52,415 bases of DNA from Fidelibacterota bacterium (GTDB lineage Bacteria > Fidelibacterota > UBA2242): the NCBI GenBank assembly GCA_016782645.1, contig JADHYC010000008.1, positions 1 to 52,415 of the forward strand, written 5' to 3'. The notes beneath the pieces were generated by a model. That model was not told the origin of the DNA. It did not search any database and saw only the letters and a program-made list of their open reading frames with translations. Shown piece by piece: positions 8,130 to 16,850 of this stretch; position 1 is the first letter of the stretch, and every line of letters starts with the position of its first letter. Both the position numbers and the translations under genes were made by a program.

Positions 8130-9401
8130 ATGACAAAAAAACAACGAATTGAAAAATTAAAAATTGCGGTTTTAGGAGCAGGTCATGGTGGAAGAGCAAT
8201 GGCTGCTTATCTAGCAGCAATTGGATGTGAAGTAAATCTTTACAATAGGACTCTAGAGAACATTCAGAATATTCGAAATTGTGGTGGAATATTTTTAAGG
8301 TATACCCCTGATTTAGAAGATAATATATTTCCTGAGGGAATAGTGCATATTGGCAATATATTTCCAGAGCGTAGAGAACATATAGATGCTGAAACAAAAC
8401 ATGAATACTCATTAAAACCACAAACTGAAGAACTAGTTGAAGAAGATGTTAAATATATTTTTGGAAAACTCAATATAATATCTTCTAATATTGAAGAAGT
8501 AATCAAAGATACAGATTTAATTTTGGTTGTTATACCTGCTACTGGACACAGGTATATAGCAGAGAAGTGTGCTCCATATTTGAAAGATAAACAAATAATC
8601 TTGTTAAATCCCGGAAGATGTTTTGGAGCTATAGAATTTTACAAAATCATAAATGAACATTACAGAGATCGGAAACCACCAGATGTAACAATAGCAGAGG
8701 CTCAAACATTTATATATGCTTCAAGACGAACTACACCTCGATCCGTGAGAATACTTGGTATAAAGAATAGTGTCAATATCGCTGCTATACCTTCATACAA
8801 AACTAAAGATATAGTGGATTTATTAGGAGATGTTTACCCACAGTTTACTCCTACAGACAATGTTCTTAGAACGAGTTTGGGCAATCTGGGAGGTATATTT
8901 CACGTTCCTATTACAATTCTCAATACAACTAAGATAGATGCGAAACAACATTTTAAATATTATAGAGAAGGGATAACAGAACATACAGCATCAATTATTG
9001 AAGATATCGATAGAGAGAGACTATCAATTAGTGAGGCAATGGGTATGGAAGTCATCTCAGCTAGGAAATGGTTGTATCAAACATACGGCTCTGAAGGAAT
9101 AGACTTATATGAAGCGGTACAAAACACACACACTTATAAAGGAATTGAAAGCCCTGGAAGCATTAATCATAGGTACATCTGGGAAGATGTTCCAACAGGT
9201 TTGGTTCCATTATCTTCGCTTGGAAAGAAATTAAATATCCCCACGCCCTTAATAGATTCATTTATTTATCAAGCGACATCAGCACTAAGAAAATACTTGA
9301 ATATAGACTTTTATGAAACTGGCAGAACAATGGAGAAATTAGGTTTAGAGGATATGAGTATAGACGAAATAAAGGAATTTGCTGAAACAGGGAATTTATA
9401 G
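8130..9401 (+). CDS. octopine/nopaline dehydrogenase-family opine dehydrogenase
   Basis: The protein has 423 residues. GGAGAG 9-14 bp before ATG 8130 is the ribosome binding site. The N-terminal Rossmann fold has VLGAGHGGRAMA (glycines 16-21), the beta-strand LILVVIPATGH, and LNPGRCFGA. The C-terminal helical domain carries LGNLGGIFHVPITILN with its conserved His, YREGITEHTASII and IDRERLSIS, as in the octopine/nopaline dehydrogenase family. Enzymes of this type reductively condense the amino group of an amino acid with a 2-oxo acid using NAD(P)H, forming an opine. It lies 180 bp after the racemase in the same direction and is probably the finishing step of the cluster. The amino acid and oxo acid are unknown. 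Confidence 0.87.
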   Translation: MTKKQRIEKLKIAVLGAGHGGRAMAAYLAAIGCEVNLYNRTLENIQNIRNCGGIFLRYTPDLEDNIFPEGIVHIGNIFPERREHIDAETKHEYSLKPQTEELVEEDVKYIFGKLNIISSNIEEVIKDTDLILVVIPATGHRYIAEKCAPYLKDKQIILLNPGRCFGAIEFYKIINEHYRDRKPPDVTIAEAQTFIYASRRTTPRSVRILGIKNSVNIAAIPSYKTKDIVDLLGDVYPQFTPTDNVLRTSLGNLGGIFHVPITILNTTKIDAKQHFKYYREGITEHTASIIEDIDRERLSISEAMGMEVISARKWLYQTYGSEGIDLYEAVQNTHTYKGIESPGSINHRYIWEDVPTGLVPLSSLGKKLNIPTPLIDSFIYQATSALRKYLNIDFYETGRTMEKLGLEDMSIDEIKEFAETGNL

Positions 9402-9707
9402 CTATTTATAAAGAGAAATACTAAATGATTAAAAGCTAGCAGAGCCTGCTTTGTAGCTTAAAATCCTTCTAATTTTGACTCAATTATATACACGGCAAAT
9501 GATAAACAACTTTGCTTCGCTTTTTCCTAACTTTACTTATATAGTGCTTCATTTATCGGTATGTATTAACTAGCATTTTTAGCTTATAAATCGCCTGAAG
9601 ATTTCGAAAAATTGTATTACGTAACTTAACTATGCGTCCATTTTTTATAGCAATATCAAATCTATCTCATTTCAGAGATAATGTTAACATAAGACATTTC
9701 AATAATT
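9402..9707. other. intergenic region after the opine cluster
   Basis: No gene is seen here. Near its start, AAGCTA (9433-9438) and TAGCTT (9454-9459) with an inner GCAG/CTGC pair can form a bulged hairpin that may end the plus-strand transcript, but it lacks a T-run. The rest is AT-rich with nothing I recognise. Confidence 0.4.
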
Positions 9708-9964
9708 TTATTGAATATTATTTATTGCATCTTCCTGATCTATATAAATCGGAAAGATCGGTGATAGCCCTGCAATATCAAATACTTTCTTTATTTCGTC
9801 TTTTACAGAACAAAGTACAAGTGTGCCACCTATTCGATTAAGTTTTTTCGCTGCTTGTAGAAGTACACGAAGTCCAGCACTGCTTATATAATCCAATACT
9901 GATTCGCATACTTCCCAATCTCCGGGATTTCATTTTTAATACTCATTTCTATCTTTTTATTCAT
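9708..9964 (-). pseudogene. relic of a STAS-domain anti-sigma factor antagonist
   Basis: The C-terminal half of a STAS domain is intact: LDYISSAGLRVLLQAAKKLN, GGTLVLCSV, KVFDIAGLSPIFPIY. The DYISSAGLR loop carries the serine that is phosphorylated in SpoIIAA-type antagonists. A possible N-terminus (MNKKIEMSIKNEI, ATG at 9964) lies just upstream but in another frame, and the usual 35 or so residues between are missing. The gene therefore seems broken by an internal deletion plus frame change. An alternative is an N-terminally truncated gene starting at 9896 (62 residues), too short for a whole STAS fold. No serine kinase or phosphatase partner is nearby. Confidence 0.65.
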
Positions 9965-10054
9965 TGAATTTTGTTCTGTTCCTATTTTAGATATAACACA
10001 TGAGTAAAAAAATGGAAATTACTTTATTTTTACAGAGTGGAACACCCGGCTTTT

Positions 10055-11005
10055 TTATAATTCTATTTCAAGTCCTTCAGTAGCTAAAAATACCTCGAGT
10101 TTAGAATTTGGATAATTGATTTTTTTATAATCCAGAGATTTTTTTAATATATCGTAGATTTCATAATCATCCCTATCCGGTTCATGATGAAATAAGGCAA
10201 GTTTCTTTATCCCCGCTTGTATCGAAAAGTCTATACCTACAAGTGCTGAGCTATGTCCCCAATCTTCCTTATGCACTGCTTCCTCAAAAGTATATTGAGC
10301 GTCGAATACCAGCAGATCAGCATCTTTAAAAAATTCTAAATTATGTTTTATTGAATCCTTTGATAAATCCTTATACTCTGAGTCAGTAGCATATACAAAG
10401 ATTTTATCGTTATGCTCAACTCTATATCCAAATGATCCCCCGGGATGATATAAGGAGAGATTCTTGATTCTAACATTACCAATCCAAATTTCGGAGTTAT
10501 GTTCAAGTTGTATAAATTCTTTTTTTGCAGACATGTGATTAAGCGATACTGGAAAAAATCTAAAATCCTGTTGAACTTCTAACCTCTCTTTTAAATTTGG
10601 GTGAGGGCTATAGATAAAAATTTTATTATTTGAGAAAAATGCTGGAGTGAAAAACGGGAATCCCATTATGTGGTCCCAGTGAGTATGACTTAAAAAAATA
10701 TGGATTTCCAGTCCGTTTTTGTTTTGTTCCTTCTTTACTAAATAATTGCCAAGTCTTTTTATTCCGCTTCCCATATCAAATATAAATAGTTTGCTATCTA
10801 CCCTCAATTCAACGCAAGATGTATTTCCACCTACTACTCCCGTATTAATTACCGATTGATTATTCAAATACTCTTCAATCTTAAGAGGAGAGGAAATTGA
10901 TGTCAGAGATAATTCTTTTAAAATATTGCGAATTTTATCTTTAATATGTTCTGTTGTATTAGGAGTTGGAATTGATCCCCTAACCCCCCAAAATTTAATT
11001 ATCAT
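10055..11005 (-). CDS. metallo-beta-lactamase-fold hydrolase
   Basis: The 316-residue protein begins with IKFWGVRGSIPTP, has NTSCVEL and the metal-binding SHTHWDHIMGFPFF (H107, H109, D111, H112), then HPGGSFGYRV, YATDSEY, VFDAQYT, WGHSS and LFHHEPDRDD. This is the PhnP/cyclic-phosphodiesterase-like branch of the superfamily, whose members hydrolyse cyclic nucleotides or phosphodiesters. In FCB bacteria similar proteins are often linked to signalling genes, and a STAS relic sits 90 bp downstream on the same strand. The true substrate is not known. Usual length, no signal peptide, cytoplasmic. Confidence 0.85.
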   Translation of the reverse strand: MIIKFWGVRGSIPTPNTTEHIKDKIRNILKELSLTSISSPLKIEEYLNNQSVINTGVVGGNTSCVELRVDSKLFIFDMGSGIKRLGNYLVKKEQNKNGLEIHIFLSHTHWDHIMGFPFFTPAFFSNNKIFIYSPHPNLKERLEVQQDFRFFPVSLNHMSAKKEFIQLEHNSEIWIGNVRIKNLSLYHPGGSFGYRVEHNDKIFVYATDSEYKDLSKDSIKHNLEFFKDADLLVFDAQYTFEEAVHKEDWGHSSALVGIDFSIQAGIKKLALFHHEPDRDDYEIYDILKKSLDYKKINYPNSKLEVFLATEGLEIEL

Positions 11006-11363
11006 TTCATCCCTAATAAATTTTACTTAAAAATATTTTAATAATAAGGTAAGCATAATAATACATATTTATTAAATTTTAATTGTAAAAATTTATCGTA
11101 TGGTTTCACATATTGCAATAAAAATATCTCTGTGATTATGATTTTCTACTTATATGAAGTCAACCACACACCGACTTTCCCAATTGGAGCTCCCTCCAGA
11201 GAATCCACAAGATAATTACAAATAAAAAACGAGGCTCAACCATTTTTCTCAAGGAGATACCGTTGACAAATGGTTTTCATTCATAGTAGTATAAATTTCT
11301 ATAGCAGAATTAGAGATAGACGATGATTTAGAACACACTTAATAAGATAAACGTATATGGTAT

Positions 11364-11688
11364 CTATTTCTTTTTTTTCAATCTTACTGCTGTTCCATAA
11401 ACAAGTAATTCTGCCGAACCCTGCAATTACAGCCGATGTAGTAAATCTAAGACAAACAATCCCATCTGCTCCTACTTCTTCTGCATTTTTAATCATTCTA
11501 TCAATAGACTGTTCTCTTGCTTCTGCGAGCATTTTGGTATACTCAGTAATTTCACCCCCAACTAAATTCCTTAATCCTGCCATTATGTCTTTACCAACAT
11601 GCCTGGCTCGAATTGTATTACCTTTAACAAGACTTAAAGTTTCAACTATTGTATAATCCGCAAATTCATCTTGAGTTGTTACTAACAT
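11364..11688 (-). pseudogene. YbjQ/UPF0145 family protein, frameshifted near the C-terminus
   Basis: The frame from 11688 reads MLVTTQDEF, IVETLSLVKGNTIRARHVGKDI, RNLVGGEITEYTKML and GADGIVCLRFTTSAVIAG, all typical of YbjQ (a pentamer-forming, putative heavy-metal-binding family). After that the frame as read drifts into unrelated residues and stops at 11299. Removing one base around 11417-11418 restores the expected family end AELLVYGTAVRLKKKK with a stop at 11364-11366. So there is a one-base insertion, or a sequencing error. Two genes are in tandem on this strand: the small membrane protein starts upstream and its stop is 10 bp from this ATG. Confidence 0.75.
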
Positions 11689-11698
11689 TAATTACCCC

Positions 11699-11908
11699 CT
11701 ATTTTTCTACTTTTTTGGAATAATAATCATCTTCTTTACTTGATAGACGATCTTTTAGAACTTTAATAAATAATAACCCAAAAGCAATTATTAATAAGAG
11801 CCCCACAATACCGTAAGGAAAAGCTGCGATTAATCCTGCAAGCATACATATAAAAAAAGCCAATGCAATAATTGAAAGAATCGTGTAAGCTATTTTCTCC
11901 ATTTTCAT
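11699..11908 (-). CDS. small two-helix membrane protein
   Basis: The 69-residue protein has two hydrophobic segments (about residues 6-28 and 30-49) and a charged, lysine- and aspartate-rich tail (KDRLSSKEDDYYSKK). AGGGAGA lies just before the ATG at 11908; an ATG two codons later is also possible. It is followed at once by the YbjQ-family gene, and small membrane proteins next to YbjQ are common, so the two may work together. No function can be assigned from the sequence. Confidence 0.65.
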   Translation of the reverse strand: MKMEKIAYTILSIIALAFFICMLAGLIAAFPYGIVGLLLIIAFGLLFIKVLKDRLSSKEDDYYSKKVEK

Positions 11909-12522
11909 ATTCTCCCTATTTTATTTATTTAATTAACATATAATTTAACAAAATTTAAGAAAACTATCTAAAATTGGAAATTTTTATTGTTCAAAATGAT
12001 GACATCAAAACAAAAGCGATTGTAAAATTTGTATTACTTTTTTCAGACCAACCAATTTTAAATTATAAATATGAGCAATTGATATAAAGAAATTGATATG
12101 AAATTAATATGTAATGCAGAAACCATTATTAGCATGAACGAACTACTATTAAAAAGATAGAATTGCTAAAGTTATCAATAACCGAAAGATACAAGCGTTT
12201 CTTAAAGTATTGGTTTAGATGTATTTTATTAATAAAAAATATTCTTTAATACAAGAAATACTTTTGATTTATATTTTATGAACAATGACATGGAGTTTTT
12301 TTATTGGAATGGGTCTTAAAAAAAATTCCTGCCATAAGAAAGATAATAATAGAATAGGAAAATTGTATAATTGATAAAACTATTTCATGACCTCATTCCC
12401 AACACATATAAATATTTCCGAATATACCTCAAAATATCATTTCTGTACCTTGCTTTCCTTAATACTGTTTTCTAAATTTCCAACAATGAGTTCAAATTGG
12501 TCACTAAAGGAGGAAGCTAATT
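11909..12522. other. intergenic region between divergent genes
   Basis: Over 600 bp of strongly AT-rich sequence separate the minus-strand membrane protein from the plus-strand peptidase. I see no gene, RNA or clear repeat in it. It must hold the promoters of both. At its right end AGGAGG (12508-12513) is a strong ribosome binding site 9 bp before the peptidase ATG. Confidence 0.5.
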
Positions 12523-14199
12523 ATGAAAAAGTTACTTGTCCTTATAATGTCTTTTCTTATTCTCTTCAGCTGTACAAAAAAAGTATCAGAGAATGAGATG
12601 GTATCAAAAGAATTTCTCGATAGTTTAACATCGATTATTGAACCGCTATTTACTCAAATGTCACAAGCATACTGGGATGCTACTGCTTCAGGCAAGGATG
12701 AGTATTACGACCAATATGCTAACCTGGATATACAACTAACTAAAATATTTTCGAATTCTGAAGACTTTCAGAAGGTAAAAACTTTTAAAGAAACAGGGAA
12801 AATTTCCGATCCAATCTTAGCGCGTGAACTTGAAGTAGCCTACTATCACTTTCTCTCTAATCAAGCAGATACAAGCCTGTTAAAGAAGATAACCGAACTG
12901 TCAACTAAAGTAGAGAAAAATTTTAACACTTTTAGAGGAAAAATCGATGGTAAACCTGTTACCGGCAATGATATCAGTGATATTTTAAAAACATCAAATG
13001 ATCTTGAACTACGGAAAAAAGCATGGGAAGCATCTAAACAGGTTAGTACTTTAGTAGAAGCCGACATGCTTAAACTTGCAAAACTTCGAAATGAATCGGC
13101 AAAAGCTATGGGATTTGATAATTACTACCAATTAAGATTGCTTGTTAATGAACAAGACCCGGATAAACTTCTTAAACTTTTTGATGAACTTGACCAGGAA
13201 ACAAGAGCACCATTTATAGAAATAAAACATGAAATGGATTCAGTATTGGCATCTCGATTCAATATTAATATAGAAGACCTTAGATCATGGCATTATGCGG
13301 ATCCCTTTTTCCAGTCAGCACCAGTAATAACAGAAATTAAACTCGATCCCTATTATGTTGATAAAGATATTATAAAACTTGTCGCTGATTTTTATAAAAG
13401 CATAGGAATTAATGTTGAACCTATTCTAAGTAGAAGTGATTTATATGAACGAAAAGGTAAATATCCTCATGCCTACTGCACAAACATTGATCGGAAATGC
13501 GATGTTAGAATAATGACAAACGTTAGACCTACCGAAGAATGGGCTGGCACCGTTTTACATGAGCTTGGTCATGCCATCTATGAAATTTATATTGATAATG
13601 ACTTACCATTTGCCTTAAGGGAACCTTCTCATATATTCACTACGGAAGCTGTTGCTATGTTCCTAGGACGTTTATCTAAAAATGCAAAATGGATGCAAGA
13701 GATGATTAATATTTCTGATGAAGAAAGAGAAAAGATTACAGAAGCAACATGGAAAACTCTCCGTCTTGAGCAGTTGATATTTTCGAGATGGGTCCAGGTT
13801 ATGGTACATTTTGAAAAATCTTTATATGAGAATCCTGACCAGGATTTAAACAAATTGTGGTGGGACCTTGTTGAAAAATATCAGATGGTTAAACGACCGG
13901 AGGAAAGAAATATGCCTGACTGGGCAACTAAAATACATATCTGCTCTGTTCCGGTATACTATCATAACTATATGTTAGGTGAAATGCTCGCATCTCAATT
14001 TCTCTTTGCTATTGCAAAAAGTCAATACCTCGATTCAATAGATGAAATAAAATTTGTAGGAAATCCTGAAATTGGAAAATATTTTATAGAAAATATTTTT
14101 AAACCGGGGAATAAGTATCGCTGGGATGAAATGATAATTCGTGCAACAGGCGAGAAATTAACAGCTAAATATTTTGTAAAACAGTTCGGCAGCAAATAA
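12523..14199 (+). CDS. M2-family (ACE-like) zinc metallopeptidase, lipoprotein
   Basis: The 558-residue protein starts with a lipoprotein signal (ILFSC, C17), so it is anchored in the envelope. HELGH at residues 346-350 gives two zinc ligands and E375 in TTEAV, 25 residues after H350, fits the third ligand spacing of angiotensin-converting-enzyme-like peptidases. LRNESAKAMGFDNYYQL (189-205) is another family landmark, and W-rich helices fill the N-terminal part. M2 enzymes remove dipeptides from peptide C-termini; M3 oligopeptidases are the near alternative, but the spacing favours M2. The start is set by AGGAGG upstream. It is monocistronic, facing a minus-strand gene at its end. Confidence 0.85.
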   Translation: MKKLLVLIMSFLILFSCTKKVSENEMVSKEFLDSLTSIIEPLFTQMSQAYWDATASGKDEYYDQYANLDIQLTKIFSNSEDFQKVKTFKETGKISDPILARELEVAYYHFLSNQADTSLLKKITELSTKVEKNFNTFRGKIDGKPVTGNDISDILKTSNDLELRKKAWEASKQVSTLVEADMLKLAKLRNESAKAMGFDNYYQLRLLVNEQDPDKLLKLFDELDQETRAPFIEIKHEMDSVLASRFNINIEDLRSWHYADPFFQSAPVITEIKLDPYYVDKDIIKLVADFYKSIGINVEPILSRSDLYERKGKYPHAYCTNIDRKCDVRIMTNVRPTEEWAGTVLHELGHAIYEIYIDNDLPFALREPSHIFTTEAVAMFLGRLSKNAKWMQEMINISDEEREKITEATWKTLRLEQLIFSRWVQVMVHFEKSLYENPDQDLNKLWWDLVEKYQMVKRPEERNMPDWATKIHICSVPVYYHNYMLGEMLASQFLFAIAKSQYLDSIDEIKFVGNPEIGKYFIENIFKPGNKYRWDEMIIRATGEKLTAKYFVKQFGSK

Positions 14200-14225
14200 A
14201 AGACAAAAGTAAGGTAATTCCTTAA

Positions 14226-14250
14226 CAGTTATCTCTAATATTAATAACTG
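14226..14250. terminator. weak hairpin between convergent genes
   Basis: CAGTTAT (14226-14232) pairs with ATAACTG (14244-14250) across an 11-nt loop in the short space between the convergent peptidase and lipoprotein genes. The stem is AT-rich and lacks a T-run, so it is only a weak candidate. Confidence 0.25.
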
Positions 14251-14278
14251 CACTATGTTACATTAGTGTGGTAATGAT

Positions 14279-15322
14279 TTATGGAGAGTACAGATTCTCA
14301 AAATCACCACGAGATAATTGTAAAAAAAATGGGCATCTATCGTATCCGGATAGATAAAGGTCTTTACTATCTGTTAAATTAATATTTTTATACCACTGAT
14401 TTGAATCTAACGGAGAGGAATAAACTATCAGCGCAAAAGCCCCCTTTTTAAGGGCTGTAAATTTAACAGTATCAAAAGGGCTAATTTCTTCAGCACTTTG
14501 GGCAACTTCTTTAAGTCTATTTTCAAGTATTTTATTTACTGGATCCACGACTCTTGATTGTACTTCATCTGATCTGGCTTCGAGTAAAGATTCTATTTCG
14601 AAAGTTGTTTTTTCTATCTCTTTACTCAATTCAGTTATTTTCTCTTGACATGGCATAACTGAATTTAGAAATTTTGATGATACAGAAGTAATTCGACATG
14701 TTAAAACTGAGCAAAGTTCCTCCAAACCTCCAGGAAAAGATGCCATTTTTAATTGAAGCGGTAGATTATTACTAAGATCAAAACATATTTCTTTGCAGAT
14801 CAGCGCTCCTCCCTCATTCAATAGAATTGTGATGTATTGATCATTTGCTAATATTTCATCGTTATATTGGATAGTAATGTTAAGTCCCTCTAACTTATCC
14901 TGCCCATAATTATAAAACTTAATCCACAATTTCCAGGCATTCCCAAATTTCTGTATGGAAACTGGTTTTACTTTAACATATTTGATATATTCCATAGGAA
15001 GTTTTTTCAACTTTTGTGAATATACTTCAGAAACTCGATTAAAATTTCGTTCCGTTTCATTATAAAAACGCTGTAAAGTTCTGAGACTATCAGTAATTCG
15101 ATAAGAAATAGTCTTCATATACATTTCATTTAATGAAATAATCTCACTCAATTCTTGATTACCTTCTTCATTAAGAAGAAAAATTTTCAAATTTGAGCTA
15201 TCTGAAGGAAAACAATTTTTATCTATTGTAATTTTCAAAGTGATGTTAGGTGCACAGGATAAAAGAGTTAGTGATAATAAGAAAAATAATGCACTTAAAC
15301 TATTTTTGTATTTAATCAACAT
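14279..15322 (-). CDS. lipoprotein of unknown function
   Basis: The 347-residue protein has a lipobox (LLSC, C23), then a beta-rich middle part (KLWIKFYNYGQDKLEGLNI). Two helical stretches look like coiled coils: one around residues 60-85 (TLQRFYNETERNFNRVSE) and one around 225-275 (EKITELSKEIEKTTFEIES). I do not recognise a family. It is anchored in the envelope by its signal. Its start is 94 bp downstream of the GAF/PAS gene on the same strand, so the two may share a transcript. Confidence 0.6.
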   Translation of the reverse strand: MLIKYKNSLSALFFLLSLTLLSCAPNITLKITIDKNCFPSDSSNLKIFLLNEEGNQELSEIISLNEMYMKTISYRITDSLRTLQRFYNETERNFNRVSEVYSQKLKKLPMEYIKYVKVKPVSIQKFGNAWKLWIKFYNYGQDKLEGLNITIQYNDEILANDQYITILLNEGGALICKEICFDLSNNLPLQLKMASFPGGLEELCSVLTCRITSVSSKFLNSVMPCQEKITELSKEIEKTTFEIESLLEARSDEVQSRVVDPVNKILENRLKEVAQSAEEISPFDTVKFTALKKGAFALIVYSSPLDSNQWYKNINLTDSKDLYLSGYDRCPFFLQLSRGDFENLYSP

Positions 15323-15415
15323 TTCTTCGGTTTATGCTCCTTGCTTAAACCTGTATTTAAAGATAATTTTCACAAAATATTATTGCAATGTTATTAAGAT
15401 GCAACTTCTATTTTT

Positions 15416-16816
15416 TTATATTTTAAGTGTCAAGATCAAAACATTCGCAAAAAATTTGAATATGATTTCTTTAGACATATCCATAACAAAAGACTCCGAG
15501 TCAAAATCGCATACTAAAACAGCTTTAGAATTTTCAATAACATTTGTTGGGATCGCAATAGCACCTTTAGTCTTTAATAATTCCCGAATTCGTCTGACAT
15601 CCCGAGTTCTTCTCTCATTAACTGTTGTATATAGTATTTTATTCTCAATAAGAGCAGAACTTGCCAAACTGTTACGGTTATGAGGATGGTTAAAAAAATG
15701 TATCTCCTTAATGCTTGGATCAAAGAAATATTTGCATTCCATTTTAGTTTTATCTTCAGATAATTCATAGATCCTCGGATAAGTAAAGCCATAACTATTA
15801 CGAAGCCAATCTATTAATTTATCTTGTATAGACTTAATATCACCCTGTAAGGTAGATGTAAGGGGATCCAATTTTGTTAAAGTATTGGCATATATTTTAT
15901 AAATATCAGCTGATTCAGGATAATCGATAAGACAAATCATACCTCTATATTCGTATAAAATATGTATAGGGAATAATTTTACATTTAACTCTTCCGATTT
16001 TTTATTTTTACTTATATAGTTTATTTTAAAACTGTTTACTTCAAGTGTTTGAATTGCTTTATTGTAGTGAGGAGTAAATTGATCAAGAAAACCACTATTA
16101 AGAATTTTAAGGAAATCAGTATTAATAAGTTTTCCATGTTCAAGATTTAAAATATGCTTAGCTGCAATATTAATACTGGATATTTTTCCTAATTCATCCA
16201 ATTTAATTACCCCTATTGTTCCTCTTTCAAAAATTGTTTTTTGAAGTATTTGAGAATGAGGAAAATTTTCCTGATATATATATTGCTTAAATACCTCAAT
16301 TAAATAAGAATGAACAATTGATTGTGCACGGAGTGAAACTCTACTAGGTTTAGTTCTGTCACGAGGTTTATCTAATGATAAAACAGCAACCGGAAAAGTT
16401 TTATAATAAATCGGAACATAAAGCATATCGCGATCATTCCATTCATTCTTCAAATTTACAGGGATGTCGCTTTTCATCCCTCCGCTAATAATTTCACGAA
16501 CTCGTGGTTCTCTCCACGGTAAATAATAAAATGAACCTATTCTCCACTTTTCTACAGTTGAGCTAAGAAGTTCTTTACGCTTGATTGGAGAAATTGTCTT
16601 TGATTTAGCTAAAACAATTTCTTCATCCGAATAACCCGAAAACAATGTTTTAGTAGTTTCATATTTACTATTTAAGAAAGATAGATTCACCCATCCCCAG
16701 CCTGATTTTCTCAGCGTATCAAGAATCACCATACACTTATCCTCAAGAGTTTCTTTTAATTTCAAATGAATTAAGTTTGATGATAAAACTTCTAACTGTT
16801 GTAAAACATTTCGCAT
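15416..16816 (-). CDS. GAF-PAS-type cytoplasmic sensor without an obvious output domain
   Basis: The 466-residue protein has no membrane segment. Its first 190 residues look like a GAF domain (DTLRKSGWGWVNLSFL, MLYVPIYYKTFPVAVLSLD). Residues 200-310 look like a PAS domain (RGTIGVIKLDELGKISSINIAAKHIL, GMICLID), and 340-466 look like a second GAF domain ending IIFKFFANVL. No histidine kinase, GGDEF or HTH motif is seen, so it may pass a signal by binding another protein. Similar standalone GAF/PAS proteins exist in many FCB genomes. The call rests on fold-like patterns, not on strict motifs. It sits 34 bp downstream of the acetyltransferase gene, probably in one operon. Confidence 0.6.
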   Translation of the reverse strand: MRNVLQQLEVLSSNLIHLKLKETLEDKCMVILDTLRKSGWGWVNLSFLNSKYETTKTLFSGYSDEEIVLAKSKTISPIKRKELLSSTVEKWRIGSFYYLPWREPRVREIISGGMKSDIPVNLKNEWNDRDMLYVPIYYKTFPVAVLSLDKPRDRTKPSRVSLRAQSIVHSYLIEVFKQYIYQENFPHSQILQKTIFERGTIGVIKLDELGKISSINIAAKHILNLEHGKLINTDFLKILNSGFLDQFTPHYNKAIQTLEVNSFKINYISKNKKSEELNVKLFPIHILYEYRGMICLIDYPESADIYKIYANTLTKLDPLTSTLQGDIKSIQDKLIDWLRNSYGFTYPRIYELSEDKTKMECKYFFDPSIKEIHFFNHPHNRNSLASSALIENKILYTTVNERRTRDVRRIRELLKTKGAIAIPTNVIENSKAVLVCDFDSESFVMDMSKEIIFKFFANVLILTLKI

Positions 16817-16850
16817 GATTATCTACCCTTTATATAAATTATAATACAAT

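Noticed and set aside
9632..9841. 69-codon plus-strand frame
   Set aside because: It is the shadow of the STAS relic on the other strand.
12387..12596. 69-codon plus-strand frame upstream of the peptidase
   Set aside because: It overlaps the peptidase start in another frame and shows no protein-like pattern or ribosome site.
15240..15683. 147-codon plus-strand frame
   Set aside because: It runs antisense to the GAF/PAS and lipoprotein genes and has the biased residue use of a shadow frame.
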